Origin: Abyssibius sp040880065
GTDB taxonomy: Bacteria > Pseudomonadota > Alphaproteobacteria > Rhodobacterales > Rhodobacteraceae
Assembly: GCA_040880065.1 (NCBI GenBank)
Contig: JBBDJE010000057.1
Coordinates: 7,053-71,052 of the forward strand
DNA length: 64,000 nucleotides
Reading direction: 5' to 3'
Made by a program: the position numbers and the translations under genes. How positions within the stretch are numbered: position 1 is the first letter of the stretch; every line of letters starts with the position of its first letter. Positions 34,180 through 42,925 of the stretch are shown piece by piece. The notes under the pieces were generated by a model, which saw only the letters and a program-made list of their open reading frames with translations, had not been told where the DNA came from and made no database searches.

Positions 34180-35762
34180 CGGCTTAGCACGATGGTGAAG
34201 ACCGCGCCGGTTTGCCCGTCGGTGCAGTTGGATGCGGTGATCGTGCCGCCATGCGCCTCAACGATCTGGCGCGAAATTGCCAGGCCAAGGCCGGAATGGT
34301 CGCCAAAATTTTCGTCGGGCCGCGATGAATAAAAGCGGCTGAAAATATCGTTGAGGTTTTCAACCGGAATTCCCGGCCCGGTATCGGCGATCAGCACGGT
34401 GACGCGCTCGTCGCTTTCGCCGTTGATGGCAATGTCGATGCGCCCGCCGCTTGGCACAAAGCTGAGCGCGTTGCCAATGACATTGGCAAAAACCTGTGCC
34501 AGCCGGCTTTCAAGCCCGCGAATGGTCAGATCATGGCCCTTGCTATGCAATTTTAGCGCAACGCCGGCCGCTTCGGCCTGCAATTCGTGATGGCGAAGCA
34601 AATTGGCGAGCATGACATCAAGCTGCACCTCGGCCCAAGTATCGCGCACCAGTTCCGCCTCCAGTCGTGATGCGTTGGAAATATCGGTCACAAGGCGGTT
34701 CATCCGGTCCACATCGACGCGGATGATATCGAGTAACTCGGCCCTGTCAGCATCGGATTTCACGTAATCCAGCGTTTCTACCGCCGAACGCAGCGAGGTG
34801 AGCGGGTTTTTAAGCTCATGGGCCACATCGGCGGCAAAGAGCTTGTTTTCTTCTATCCGCTGATACAGCGCGCCGGTCATAGATTGCAGCGCGCGCGAAA
34901 GATCACCCACCTCATCGGGCCGCGAGGACATATCGGGGATGCGAATACGTGCCGGATTGATGCGCCCCGAGCCTACATCGGTGGCGTTGACCAGTTGGCG
35001 CAGTGGCCTTGCAATGGAATTGGCCAGCAGCACCGACAGGATAATCGAACAGAGGATCGCCAGAACGAACATTTCAAGAATGCGCTCGCGCGCCACACGA
35101 ATGCGCGCATCAATCTCGCCGCGGCGCGTGGCCAAAACCACTGCGAAACGGCCATCGACCGGTGCTGCAACAACCACGTAAATCTGACCGTCGGTATCGA
35201 CCAGCGTTTCTTGCATGGCCACACCGCTCTGCAAGGCACGCATCGCAAGATCGGAGAATTTTGAAAACGTATTGCTCCGGTCGGTATCGGCGGGCTCCAA
35301 CCCGAACCCGGCCAGCGCCCCCCAAACCGATTGCAGCCCACGCATCAGCGCCGACCCGCCCTTCGGGTTAAGTTCGGCATCGGTAACATTCGGCACTGCG
35401 ATATAGCGGATGATATCACCCGTTGGGCCATAGAGCATGGCGTTGGCCTCGGACTCTGCGGCAAGTTCGGCAAAGCGCGTTGCGATTGCGTCGCCTTCAT
35501 AAGGCTCCAGCGCAAGCGCAATGATCCGCGATTCGCTGTTGAGCAATTTGCGGCTTTGCTCAATCGCCGTATTGTCGTTCTGGTTGAGATACAGGATGCC
35601 AAAGACCAGCACCAACAGCCCGAACACGTTGAAAATGATGATTTTGCGCGCCAATGGCGAACGGTTGCGCCGCATCCAGCCGCGCCAGGTCTGCGCGCGC
35701 GGACGTTCGAGCATTGAATGCTCCGGCGAATGCTTTGGCGTGACCTCATCGGCCATACTCAT
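34176..35762 (-). CDS. chvG: Sensor histidine kinase ChvG
   Basis: 528-residue inner-membrane sensor. TM1 at about 40-60 (IIIFNVFGLLVLVFGILYL), a periplasmic domain of about 180 residues, TM2 (MFVLAILCSIILSVLLANSI), HAMP, dimerisation domain with phospho-His in DVAHELKNPLTSLR, and the ATPase with NVIGNALSF (N box) and DTGPGIP (G1). Pairs with ChvI; in Agrobacterium and Sinorhizobium the pair responds to acid and envelope stress. Overlaps chvI by 4 nt and hprK by 4 nt. Confidence 0.93.
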   Translation of the reverse strand: MSMADEVTPKHSPEHSMLERPRAQTWRGWMRRNRSPLARKIIIFNVFGLLVLVFGILYLNQNDNTAIEQSRKLLNSESRIIALALEPYEGDAIATRFAELAAESEANAMLYGPTGDIIRYIAVPNVTDAELNPKGGSALMRGLQSVWGALAGFGLEPADTDRSNTFSKFSDLAMRALQSGVAMQETLVDTDGQIYVVVAAPVDGRFAVVLATRRGEIDARIRVARERILEMFVLAILCSIILSVLLANSIARPLRQLVNATDVGSGRINPARIRIPDMSSRPDEVGDLSRALQSMTGALYQRIEENKLFAADVAHELKNPLTSLRSAVETLDYVKSDADRAELLDIIRVDVDRMNRLVTDISNASRLEAELVRDTWAEVQLDVMLANLLRHHELQAEAAGVALKLHSKGHDLTIRGLESRLAQVFANVIGNALSFVPSGGRIDIAINGESDERVTVLIADTGPGIPVENLNDIFSRFYSSRPDENFGDHSGLGLAISRQIVEAHGGTITASNCTDGQTGAVFTIVLSR

Positions 35763-36457
35763 ACCTCGTTATACCGATACCCAACGCCATATAGTGTTTC
35801 AATTGAGGCAAAATCCGGGTCATGCGCGCGAAATTTTTTGCGCAACCGCTTGATGTGGCTATCAATTGTGCGGTCATCGACATAAACTTGGTCGGTATAG
35901 GCCGCATCCATAAGCTGGTCACGCGATTTGACCACACCGGGCCGGTTGGCAAGGGTGAGCAGCAAAATAAACTCGGTCACAGTAAGCGAAACGGGTGTGC
36001 CTTTCCACATCACCTGATGGCGGGTTTGGTCCATGGTCAGGCTGCCACGCTGAAGCACCTCAAGCTCCGGCTCTTGCGCCGTGCCGGATTCGGCTATGTT
36101 GTAGCGCCGCAGCACCGCACGAATACGTTCGATAAGCAGGCGCTGGGAAAACGGTTTGCGCACATAATCATCGGCCCCCAGTTGCAAGCCAAGCACTTCA
36201 TCCAACTCGTCATCGCGCGAGGTGAGGAATATGACCGGCAGTTTGGATTTAGCCCGAAGGCGGCGCAGCAGTTCTAGCCCGTCCATACGCGGCATTTTTA
36301 CATCGAACACGGCAAGGTCGGGTGGCTCGTCTATCAGCGCGAACAACGCCGCTGCGCCGTCATTATAAGTGCGCACCTCAAAGCCCTCGGCGCGAAGTGC
36401 CATTGAAACCGAGGTGAGAATGTTGCGATCATCGTCAACCAGAGCGATAGTGGCCAT
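35759..36457 (-). CDS. chvI: Response regulator ChvI
   Basis: 232-residue OmpR/PhoB-type regulator. Receiver domain with acidic DDD (8-10), phospho-Asp52 (VFDVKMPRMDG) and Lys in DYVRKPFS, then a winged helix (VSLTVTEFILLLTLANRPGV, then DDRTIDSHIKRLRKKF). The start is ATG 36457 (MATIALVDDD); the open frame continues far upstream but without homology. Divergent from pckA, a known ChvGI-linked gene in Agrobacterium. Confidence 0.95.
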   Translation of the reverse strand: MATIALVDDDRNILTSVSMALRAEGFEVRTYNDGAAALFALIDEPPDLAVFDVKMPRMDGLELLRRLRAKSKLPVIFLTSRDDELDEVLGLQLGADDYVRKPFSQRLLIERIRAVLRRYNIAESGTAQEPELEVLQRGSLTMDQTRHQVMWKGTPVSLTVTEFILLLTLANRPGVVKSRDQLMDAAYTDQVYVDDRTIDSHIKRLRKKFRAHDPDFASIETLYGVGYRYNEV

Positions 36458-36719
36458 GTAAATTCCTATCGTAATGCCGCCCGAATACAGCTTCGTGCAA
36501 ACTGCTGAAGGTTGCAACCCATGGCGCGCAAGCCCCTGCGCGGATTTAGCACCCCTTAGGTGGTAGATTTTGCGCTGCAGCACGGCTAGGATTAGTATGT
36601 CGACATTGTTTTCGGGAATTTGATTCCCCATCAGAACGGCCCTTCTGGTGTGGCAATGCGGCATTCTTGGGGACAGAAGGCCGTGCATCGCGGCTTTCAA
36701 CAATCGGAGTCTGCTCAGT
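36458..36719. promoter_or_regulatory. chvI/pckA divergent region with structured pckA leader
   Basis: 262 bp without a gene. Near pckA there are two hairpins: GGGAAT/ATTCCC (36614-36628) and a longer-range pair ACGGCC(C)TTCTG (36635-36646) with CAGAAGGCCGT (36674-36684), which complement each other exactly except for one bulged C. Both lie in the likely pckA 5' leader and could act at RNA level. The pckA ATG follows CGGAGTCTGCTC. Confidence 0.5.
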
Positions 36720-38327
36720 ATGCAAACTGGCAAGGTCAATCCGTCACATACATTGGCGAAGACCGGCATCGCAAATGCCAAAGACATTCACTACAACTTG
36801 AACGAACCTGCTTTGATCGAGGCGGCCATACGCAATGGCGAGGGCAAGCTTGGCCTTGGCGGCGCGTTTCTGGCGACCACCGGCAAGCATACGGGCCGCT
36901 CGCCCAAAGACAAATATATCGTGCGCGAAGCCTCGGTTGAAAACACTATCTGGTGGGAAAACAACCAGCCGATGGATGAAGCGGCCTTCAACAGGTTACG
37001 CGATGACATGATCGCCCATACCGATGAAGCAACGCTTTATGTTCAGGACCTGTTTGCAGGCGCCGATCCGGCCTACCGGCTGAATGTGCGCGTTGTCACC
37101 GAACTTGCCTGGCATGGGCTGTTCATTCGCCACCTGCTGCGCCGCCCGGAATTGAGCGAGCTTGAAGGCTTTGCACCCGGCTTTACCATCATCAACTGCC
37201 CCAGCTTCAAGGCAGACCCTGCGCGCCATGGCTGCCGCAGCGATACCGTGATCGCCACAAGCTTCGAGCAAAAGCTAATTCTTATCGGCGGAACCGCCTA
37301 TGCGGGCGAGAACAAGAAATCGGTCTTTGGTTTGCTCAACTACCTGCTGCCCGAACAGGGCGTGATGCCCATGCATTGCTCTGCCAACCACGCACCTGAT
37401 GCCCCTGAAGATGCAGCGGTGTTTTTTGGCCTGTCCGGCACTGGCAAAACCACGCTATCTGCCGACCCGGCGCGTGTGCTGATTGGCGATGACGAACATG
37501 GCTGGGCCGATACGGGCATCTTCAACTTTGAAGGTGGCTGCTATGCAAAAACCATCAATCTTTCAGCCGAGGCCGAGCCGGAAATTTACGCCACCACGCA
37601 TAAATTCGGCACTGTTGTCGAGAATATGGTCTTTGACCCCGACACGCTTGAGCTGGATTTCGAGGATGACAGCATCACCCCCAACATGCGCTGCGCCTAT
37701 CCGCTGCACTATATTTCCAACGCCTCGAAAACCGCGCGGGGCGGCGTGCCGCGCAACGTCGTTATGCTCACCTGTGATGCGTTTGGCGTGCTGCCCCCGA
37801 TCGCGCGGCTGACACCTGCGCAGGCGATGTATCACTTCCTGTCGGGCTTCACCTCTAAAGTGCCCGGCACCGAAGGTGGCGTTACCGAACCGCAACCAAC
37901 CTTTTCAACCTGCTTTGGTGCGCCTTTCATGCCCCGCCGCCCCGAGGTTTATGGCGCGTTGCTGCGCGACAAGATCGCCACAAACGATGTGCAGTGCTGG
38001 CTGGTCAATACCGGCTGGACCGGTGGCGCCGCTGGCAAAGGCGGCAGTCGCATGCCCATTCGCGCCACCCGGGCCTTGCTCAGTGCGGCGCTATCTGGTG
38101 AACTGGCCAAAGGGGCGTTTCGCACCGATGCCAATTTCGGCTTTGACGTGCCGCGCGATGTGGCCGGGGTTGAACCCAAGCTGCTGACCCCGCGCAGCAC
38201 ATGGTCAGACCCTGCCGCCTATGATGAACAAGCCGCCAAACTCGTAGCGATGTTTGCCGAAAATTTCGCGCAATATGCCGAACATGTTGGCGATGATGTT
38301 CTGGCGATTGCCATTAACGCAGCCTGA
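36720..38327 (+). CDS. pckA: Phosphoenolpyruvate carboxykinase (ATP)
   Basis: 535 residues. Converts oxaloacetate and ATP to PEP and CO2, the entry to gluconeogenesis. Visible are TGRSPKDKYIV (about 48-58), the Mn/oxaloacetate region around MPMHCSANHAPD, the P-loop FFGLSGTGKTTLSADP and the metal-binding IGDDEHGW. The length matches ATP-dependent enzymes (about 530-540). Start ATG 36720 (MQTGKVNPS) after CGGAG; the codons upstream in frame are leader. Divergent from chvI. Confidence 0.97.
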   Translation: MQTGKVNPSHTLAKTGIANAKDIHYNLNEPALIEAAIRNGEGKLGLGGAFLATTGKHTGRSPKDKYIVREASVENTIWWENNQPMDEAAFNRLRDDMIAHTDEATLYVQDLFAGADPAYRLNVRVVTELAWHGLFIRHLLRRPELSELEGFAPGFTIINCPSFKADPARHGCRSDTVIATSFEQKLILIGGTAYAGENKKSVFGLLNYLLPEQGVMPMHCSANHAPDAPEDAAVFFGLSGTGKTTLSADPARVLIGDDEHGWADTGIFNFEGGCYAKTINLSAEAEPEIYATTHKFGTVVENMVFDPDTLELDFEDDSITPNMRCAYPLHYISNASKTARGGVPRNVVMLTCDAFGVLPPIARLTPAQAMYHFLSGFTSKVPGTEGGVTEPQPTFSTCFGAPFMPRRPEVYGALLRDKIATNDVQCWLVNTGWTGGAAGKGGSRMPIRATRALLSAALSGELAKGAFRTDANFGFDVPRDVAGVEPKLLTPRSTWSDPAAYDEQAAKLVAMFAENFAQYAEHVGDDVLAIAINAA

Positions 38328-38331
38328 TAAC

Positions 38332-38350
38332 GGGGGCGCTGCGGCGCCCC
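38332..38350. terminator. Hairpin between convergent pckA and the TauE-type gene
   Basis: GGGGCGC/GCGCCCC stem with a 4-nt loop in the 22-bp space between the two stop codons; its right arm touches the stop of the minus-strand gene. There is no U tract on the plus strand, so its efficiency is uncertain. Confidence 0.5.
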
Positions 38351-39120
38351 TAAAACCCCATGCCACGGCGCAACAGGTTTGCGCCCGCGAGCACCAGCAC
38401 AATCAGCGTCACTTTGCGAAACCACTCTTGGTTGAGCCTGTCTTGCACCTTAAAGCCGATGGCCATGCCAACAAGCGTGGGCACCAGCAAAAGCGCCGAT
38501 AACGGAATCGTCGTGGCGTTCAGCACGCCCGATTGAAGATGCGCCGCCCCCAGCACCACCGACCCCGTCAGAAAGCACAGGCCCTGCACGCGCACCAGCT
38601 CCACCTTTGGTGTGTTCAGGCTTAGCAAGAACAACAAAATCGGCGGCCCCCAAACCCCTGAAAGCCCGCCAATAAAACCGGAAACGAAGCCAACGCAATA
38701 TTGCAGCCACTTGTTATGGCGCGCGGCTATCTGCGGCCGCCAGCCAAGCACCTGGACCATCCCGAAAAACGTAACAACGCCACCCAGAAACAGCAACAGC
38801 ACATGGCTCGGAATACTTGTTACCAATTGCGCCGTAGCCCAGATCATCACCAGCATGACAAGGTTCAGGCGCCAGTAATCGCGTAAACTGCCAAAAGCCG
38901 CCGCCGGCCCGTTGCGCAGCCCTTGCCATAGATTTGTTGCCAATGTGGGAATGATCAGCGCTGCAATCGCAATTTCTGCGGCGTAGATAGAGCCAAGCCC
39001 GCTAATCGCGATCATTGGCAGGCCAAAGCCCAGTGTGCCCTTTACGAGCCCCGCAAACACCATAATGGCGAGGGCAATCAGCAGCGGCAACAGCCCGAAA
39101 TCGGCAAGAATTTGTTCCAT
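38350..39120 (-). CDS. TauE/SafE-family sulfite/anion exporter
   Basis: 256 residues with about eight hydrophobic segments in two repeats, each with a family motif: FAGLVKGTLGFGLPMIAISG near the N-terminus (about 21-40) and CVGFVSGFIGGLSGVWGPPI in the middle (about 142-161). Members move sulfite, sulfoacetate or other organosulfur anions, but the substrate cannot be told from sequence. No organosulfur catabolic gene adjoins. Confidence 0.87.
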   Translation of the reverse strand: MEQILADFGLLPLLIALAIMVFAGLVKGTLGFGLPMIAISGLGSIYAAEIAIAALIIPTLATNLWQGLRNGPAAAFGSLRDYWRLNLVMLVMIWATAQLVTSIPSHVLLLFLGGVVTFFGMVQVLGWRPQIAARHNKWLQYCVGFVSGFIGGLSGVWGPPILLFLLSLNTPKVELVRVQGLCFLTGSVVLGAAHLQSGVLNATTIPLSALLLVPTLVGMAIGFKVQDRLNQEWFRKVTLIVLVLAGANLLRRGMGF

Positions 39121-39280
39121 ACGCCCCTATGTCACCCGGAAACAAAGCGCGCAATGCTAATTATATTTCCCTATTCAAACTTAATTGCACATATTGTTGC
39201 GCTTCCAATTGACGCCTCGCGCGAATCCGCATAGCTTCTTCGCAATCGCACAATTATATCCCGCATTGCAGCAGAGCCTT

Positions 39281-40936
39281 ATGAACCAAATGACACAGCC
39301 CGAAAGCCCGATCCTTGCCAACCTGACCAGCCAGTGCAAATCTGCGCTGTCCTGGGCCGAGGCAGAGCTTGCATTGCAACGCCAGAAACTTGCGACGCTT
39401 GTCGTTATTGCGGGCCGTGTGGACAAGACTGCACTTGATGCTCACCAACACGATGCCCACGGTTTGGCTTGGCTTGCCACCTATGTTGAAGCGCTGCGCC
39501 GCGCGCATGCATGGGCCGTTAACCTTGCTGAAACCACCCGCTTTGGCGAGATTGAGCAGCTCATTTTGCAAATCGGCTTTGGCGAGTATCTGGCGCAAAT
39601 TTGCGGGGGCATTCCGATGTCACAGCAGGAATTTGCGCGCTTCGAGCTTGGCGCGCCAAACGATGCAGCCCGAACGCTGATGAAAAGCGGCAACACCGCT
39701 GCGGCACGTGCATGCCTGCTTGCGCTTGTGATCAGCGCAGAGGGTGCAAGCACCTATGGCGCTACGGGCCTCGATGACGAGATCGAAATGATCCGCGACC
39801 AGTTCCGCCGCTTTGCCGATGAACAGGTCCGCCCGTTTGCACATGGCTGGCACACCAAAGACACGCTCATCCCGCTGGACCTGATAGAGGAAATGGGCGC
39901 GCTTGGTGTATTTGGGTTAACGATACCCGAAGAATTTGGCGGTGCGGGCATGGGAAAAACCGCGATGTGCGTCGTGTCCGAGGAGCTTAGTCGCGGCTAT
40001 ATCGGTGTTGGCTCGCTGGGCACACGTTCGGAAATTGCTTGCGAACTCATTCTTAGCAGCGGCACCGAAGCGCAAAAGGCAGAATACCTGCCACGTATTG
40101 CCAGTGGCGAGGTGCTGCCCACAGCCGTTTTTACTGAACCGAATACCGGTTCGGACTTAGGCGCGCTGCGCAGCCGCGCGCAGCTTGACGGCGATACTTA
40201 CAAGGTGACGGGCAACAAAACCTGGATCACCCATGCCGCCCGCGCCGACCTTATGACCATGCTGGTGCGCACCGAAGCAAACACAACCGACCATACCGGC
40301 CTTAGCATGTTGCTCGCCCCCAAACCGCGAGGGACTGCAGACTGTGATTTCCCTGCGGCGGGGATGAGCGGTGGTGAAATTCCTGTCATCGGTTATCGTG
40401 GCATGAAGGAATACGAGCTTGGGTTTGACAGCTTCGAAGTGCCCGCCGAAAACCTGCTTGGCGGTGTTGCCGGCCAGGGTTTTCGCCAGCTTATGCGCAC
40501 CTTTGAATCTGCCCGCATCCAGACCGCAGCGCGTGCGATTGGCGTAGCGCAAAACGCGCTCGACCTTGGCTTGGCCTATGCACAAACGCGCCAGCAATTC
40601 GGCACGTCTCTGGCAACATTCCAGCGCATTTCGGGCAAGCTTGCGATGATGGTGGTCGAGATCATGCTTACTCGCCAGCTTACATACCATGCCGCCCGCA
40701 TCAAAGATGAAGGCGAGCGCTGCGATCAGGAGGCAGGAATGGCCAAATTACTCGGGGCGCGTGTGGCTTGGGCATCGGCCGACAATGCGCTGCAAATCCA
40801 CGGTGGCAACGGCTTTGCCGAGGAATATGAAATCAGCCGCGTGCTGTGTGATGCGCGAATCCTGAATATCTTTGAAGGTGCGGCAGAAATACAAGCGCAG
40901 GTCATCGCACGCCGCCTACTTGAAACGACGCTGTAG
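39281..40936 (+). CDS. mcd: (2S)-methylsuccinyl-CoA dehydrogenase (ethylmalonyl-CoA pathway)
   Basis: 551-residue acyl-CoA dehydrogenase with an extra N-terminal helical domain of about 140 residues, the architecture of Mcd. FAD-dependent oxidation of (2S)-methylsuccinyl-CoA to mesaconyl-CoA. Characteristic segments are TAVFTEPNTGSDLGALRSRA, KVTGNKTWITHAARADLMTM, GYRGMKEYELGFDSFEVP, RIQTAARAIGVAQNALDLGL and IHGGNGFAEEYEISRVLCDA. I assign Mcd rather than a general ACAD from the N-terminal extension and my recollection of the Rhodobacter enzyme. Start ATG 39281. Its 3' end overlaps recO by 21 nt tail-to-tail. EtfBA is the expected electron acceptor. Confidence 0.82.
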   Translation: MNQMTQPESPILANLTSQCKSALSWAEAELALQRQKLATLVVIAGRVDKTALDAHQHDAHGLAWLATYVEALRRAHAWAVNLAETTRFGEIEQLILQIGFGEYLAQICGGIPMSQQEFARFELGAPNDAARTLMKSGNTAAARACLLALVISAEGASTYGATGLDDEIEMIRDQFRRFADEQVRPFAHGWHTKDTLIPLDLIEEMGALGVFGLTIPEEFGGAGMGKTAMCVVSEELSRGYIGVGSLGTRSEIACELILSSGTEAQKAEYLPRIASGEVLPTAVFTEPNTGSDLGALRSRAQLDGDTYKVTGNKTWITHAARADLMTMLVRTEANTTDHTGLSMLLAPKPRGTADCDFPAAGMSGGEIPVIGYRGMKEYELGFDSFEVPAENLLGGVAGQGFRQLMRTFESARIQTAARAIGVAQNALDLGLAYAQTRQQFGTSLATFQRISGKLAMMVVEIMLTRQLTYHAARIKDEGERCDQEAGMAKLLGARVAWASADNALQIHGGNGFAEEYEISRVLCDARILNIFEGAAEIQAQVIARRLLETTL

Positions 40937-41644
40937 CGCGGCGATCAGCCGGTCGCGCGCAGCAGGTAACCGTGCGCGGCCAAGCGCCGGAAAAGCCCGG
41001 TTTTCAAGGAAGTATCCGGTAGTGGTTAAAGCTTGAACCACATTTTCCGGGCTCGCCACAACACCGCCGAGCATAATATCGGGAAGCGGCAAAAGCTTGT
41101 CGGCCCACGCGCCTGCAGCCGCACGGCTCACCGCCCGCCCGCTTCGCGGCGAAACATAGGCCAAGTCATTGCGCTGCGCCGTTACCGCACATTGGTTCAA
41201 GTCTAAACCATAACCAAGCTCGCGCAGCAAAAGCATCTCCCAACCCACATAATCGGCCAGCCAGTCACCCCCCAGCGCAAGGCTGTTGGCGAGCGCAATT
41301 GTCTGATCATAAAGCAGCGGATGCGCTTCGCGCTCGGGAAGACCCTGCGAAAGCAAAGCGGCAATCGTGCCAAAGGCGGCGAGTGTCAGCGAATCGGCCA
41401 TCAATCCAGCGGCGCGCGACTGTATTGGTTCAACGCTAAACGTTCCGAGATGGTCTTCCAGTCGCGCACGCCAGTTCAGCGAAAGCTGTGCGCCGGGCTG
41501 CAATACCGGCGCCATGCGGCGCGCGCCGCCACCCTGCACAACGCCTGCGTGGCGGCCATGGTCTTGTGTGAATACCTCGATGATGGCTGCACTTTCGCCA
41601 TGCCGCCGCGAGGTGAGTAAAATTCCGCTATCGCGCCATTCCAT
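40916..41644 (-). CDS. recO: DNA repair protein RecO
   Basis: 242 residues. RecO anneals single strands and loads RecA with RecR. The OB-fold N-terminus (MEWRDSGILLTSRRHGESAA, then IIEVFTQDHGRHAGVVQGG) and the C-terminal region with ALGGDWLADYVGWEMLLLRE, LGYGLDLNQCAV and YVSPRSGRAVS are recognisable. A GTG one codon earlier is possible; I use ATG 41644. Last gene of the long minus-strand cluster that starts near rpoZ. Confidence 0.93.
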   Translation of the reverse strand: MEWRDSGILLTSRRHGESAAIIEVFTQDHGRHAGVVQGGGARRMAPVLQPGAQLSLNWRARLEDHLGTFSVEPIQSRAAGLMADSLTLAAFGTIAALLSQGLPEREAHPLLYDQTIALANSLALGGDWLADYVGWEMLLLRELGYGLDLNQCAVTAQRNDLAYVSPRSGRAVSRAAAGAWADKLLPLPDIMLGGVVASPENVVQALTTTGYFLENRAFPALGRARLPAARDRLIAALQRRFK

Positions 41645-41684
41645 CACTGCACTCTACGCCTGCGCGCAGCGCCTGCCAATGCAA

Positions 41685-42014
41685 CTAATGCTCAAGCCCC
41701 GGCTCATCAAGCAAGTGGCGCCCATCGCGGTCTTCAACCTCGATAACCCAGATATCGCTGTCAAAACGGCGTTGTCGTGCGATGGCCGCATCAACCTTTG
41801 CTTCAGCACCGCGTGCCAGTTCCGCCCAGATACGGGTGCCATCGGCCGTGTTAACGCGTTGAAAACACTGCGCTTCGCCGTTCAGAAAATTCAGCTTCAC
41901 AAGCACCGCCCCGGCGGTATCATCGCCATGGGCGACCACATAAGCGGGAATGTTTGCAAAGCCGAGCCGCGCCAAATAGGCCTGCACCCAGAATGATGCG
42001 GCCAATCGCGCCAC
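41685..42014 (-). CDS. DUF1491 family protein
   Basis: 109 residues of an uncharacterised alphaproteobacterial family usually found next to era and recO. Features: LAASFWVQAYLARLGFANIP, GDDTAGAVLVKLNFLNG, QRVNTADGTRIWAEL and RQRRFDSDIWVIEVEDRDGR. Cytoplasmic, no obvious catalytic motif. Starts with GTG whose first G is the last base of the era stop codon. Confidence 0.85.
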   Translation of the reverse strand: MARLAASFWVQAYLARLGFANIPAYVVAHGDDTAGAVLVKLNFLNGEAQCFQRVNTADGTRIWAELARGAEAKVDAAIARQRRFDSDIWVIEVEDRDGRHLLDEPGLEH

Positions 42015-42925
42015 TAGTTGCCCTCGTTAAAGTCGAGCCCCATTTCCGCATAACGCTCCGGTTCGTCCAGCCAGTTTGGCCGCACCTTGATTTGCAAAAA
42101 CAAATGCACCGGACGGCCCAGAAACGCGGCCATTTCCTGGCGCGCGGCTGTCGATATCGCCTTGATCGTCGCGCCTTTCGCACCAAGCACAATGCCCTTA
42201 TGCCCGTCACGCATCACATAGATAAGCTGGCCAATTCGCACCGAACCGTCCGGCTTTTCTTCCCAGGTTTCGGTTTCAACAGTCAACTGATAGGGGAGTT
42301 CCTCGTGCAAACGCAGGGTCAGCTTTTCACGGGTCATTTCAGCGGCAATCATCCGCATTGGCAGGTCGGCGATTTGGTCTTCGGGGTAAAGCCATGGGCC
42401 ATCTGGAAGCTCGCCCGCCAGATAACTGCGCAAATGGTCAACACCATGGCCACGTTCAGCCGAGATCATGAAGGTCGCGCCAAAATCCAGTTCAGCATTT
42501 AATTTCTCTGAAAGCGCCAGCAGCACTTCCGCCTTCACACGGTCAATTTTATTGATCGCCAGAACCAGTTTTTGCGACGGGCCCACCCGCTCTTTCAGCG
42601 AATCGATGATTACCTGCACGCCATCCGTCAGCCCGCGATGCGCTTCAACCATCAGCACGATGATTTCAGCATCGGCGGCACCTGACCACGCCGCACTGAC
42701 CATGGCACGGTCTAGCCGGCGGCGCGGCGCGAAAAGCCCCGGTGTGTCAACAAATATCAGCTGCGCCTGCCCTTCGAGCGCCACACCGCGAATGCGGGCG
42801 CGCGTGGTTTGCACCTTATGGGTAACGATGGATACTTTTGCGCCCACCATGCGGTTTAGCAGTGTCGATTTTCCGGCATTCGGCTCGCCGATCAGCGCAA
42901 TAAATCCGCAACGTGTTTCGGTCAT
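42014..42925 (-). CDS. era: GTPase Era
   Basis: 303 residues. GTPase required for 16S rRNA maturation and 30S assembly. G1 GEPNAGKST (12-20), G2 TTRARI, G3 DTPG, G4 NKID and a SAERG-type G5 are visible; the C-terminal KH domain has YVMRDGHKGIVLGAKGATIK. Overlaps rnc by 4 nt (ATGA) and DUF1491 by one base. Confidence 0.97.
   Translation of the reverse strand: MTETRCGFIALIGEPNAGKSTLLNRMVGAKVSIVTHKVQTTRARIRGVALEGQAQLIFVDTPGLFAPRRRLDRAMVSAAWSGAADAEIIVLMVEAHRGLTDGVQVIIDSLKERVGPSQKLVLAINKIDRVKAEVLLALSEKLNAELDFGATFMISAERGHGVDHLRSYLAGELPDGPWLYPEDQIADLPMRMIAAEMTREKLTLRLHEELPYQLTVETETWEEKPDGSVRIGQLIYVMRDGHKGIVLGAKGATIKAISTAARQEMAAFLGRPVHLFLQIKVRPNWLDEPERYAEMGLDFNEGN

Noticed and set aside
36458..36787. 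N-terminal extension of ChvI
   Set aside because: The open frame continues, but the receiver domain begins at MATIALVDDD (36457), and the extension overlaps the pckA leader and start.
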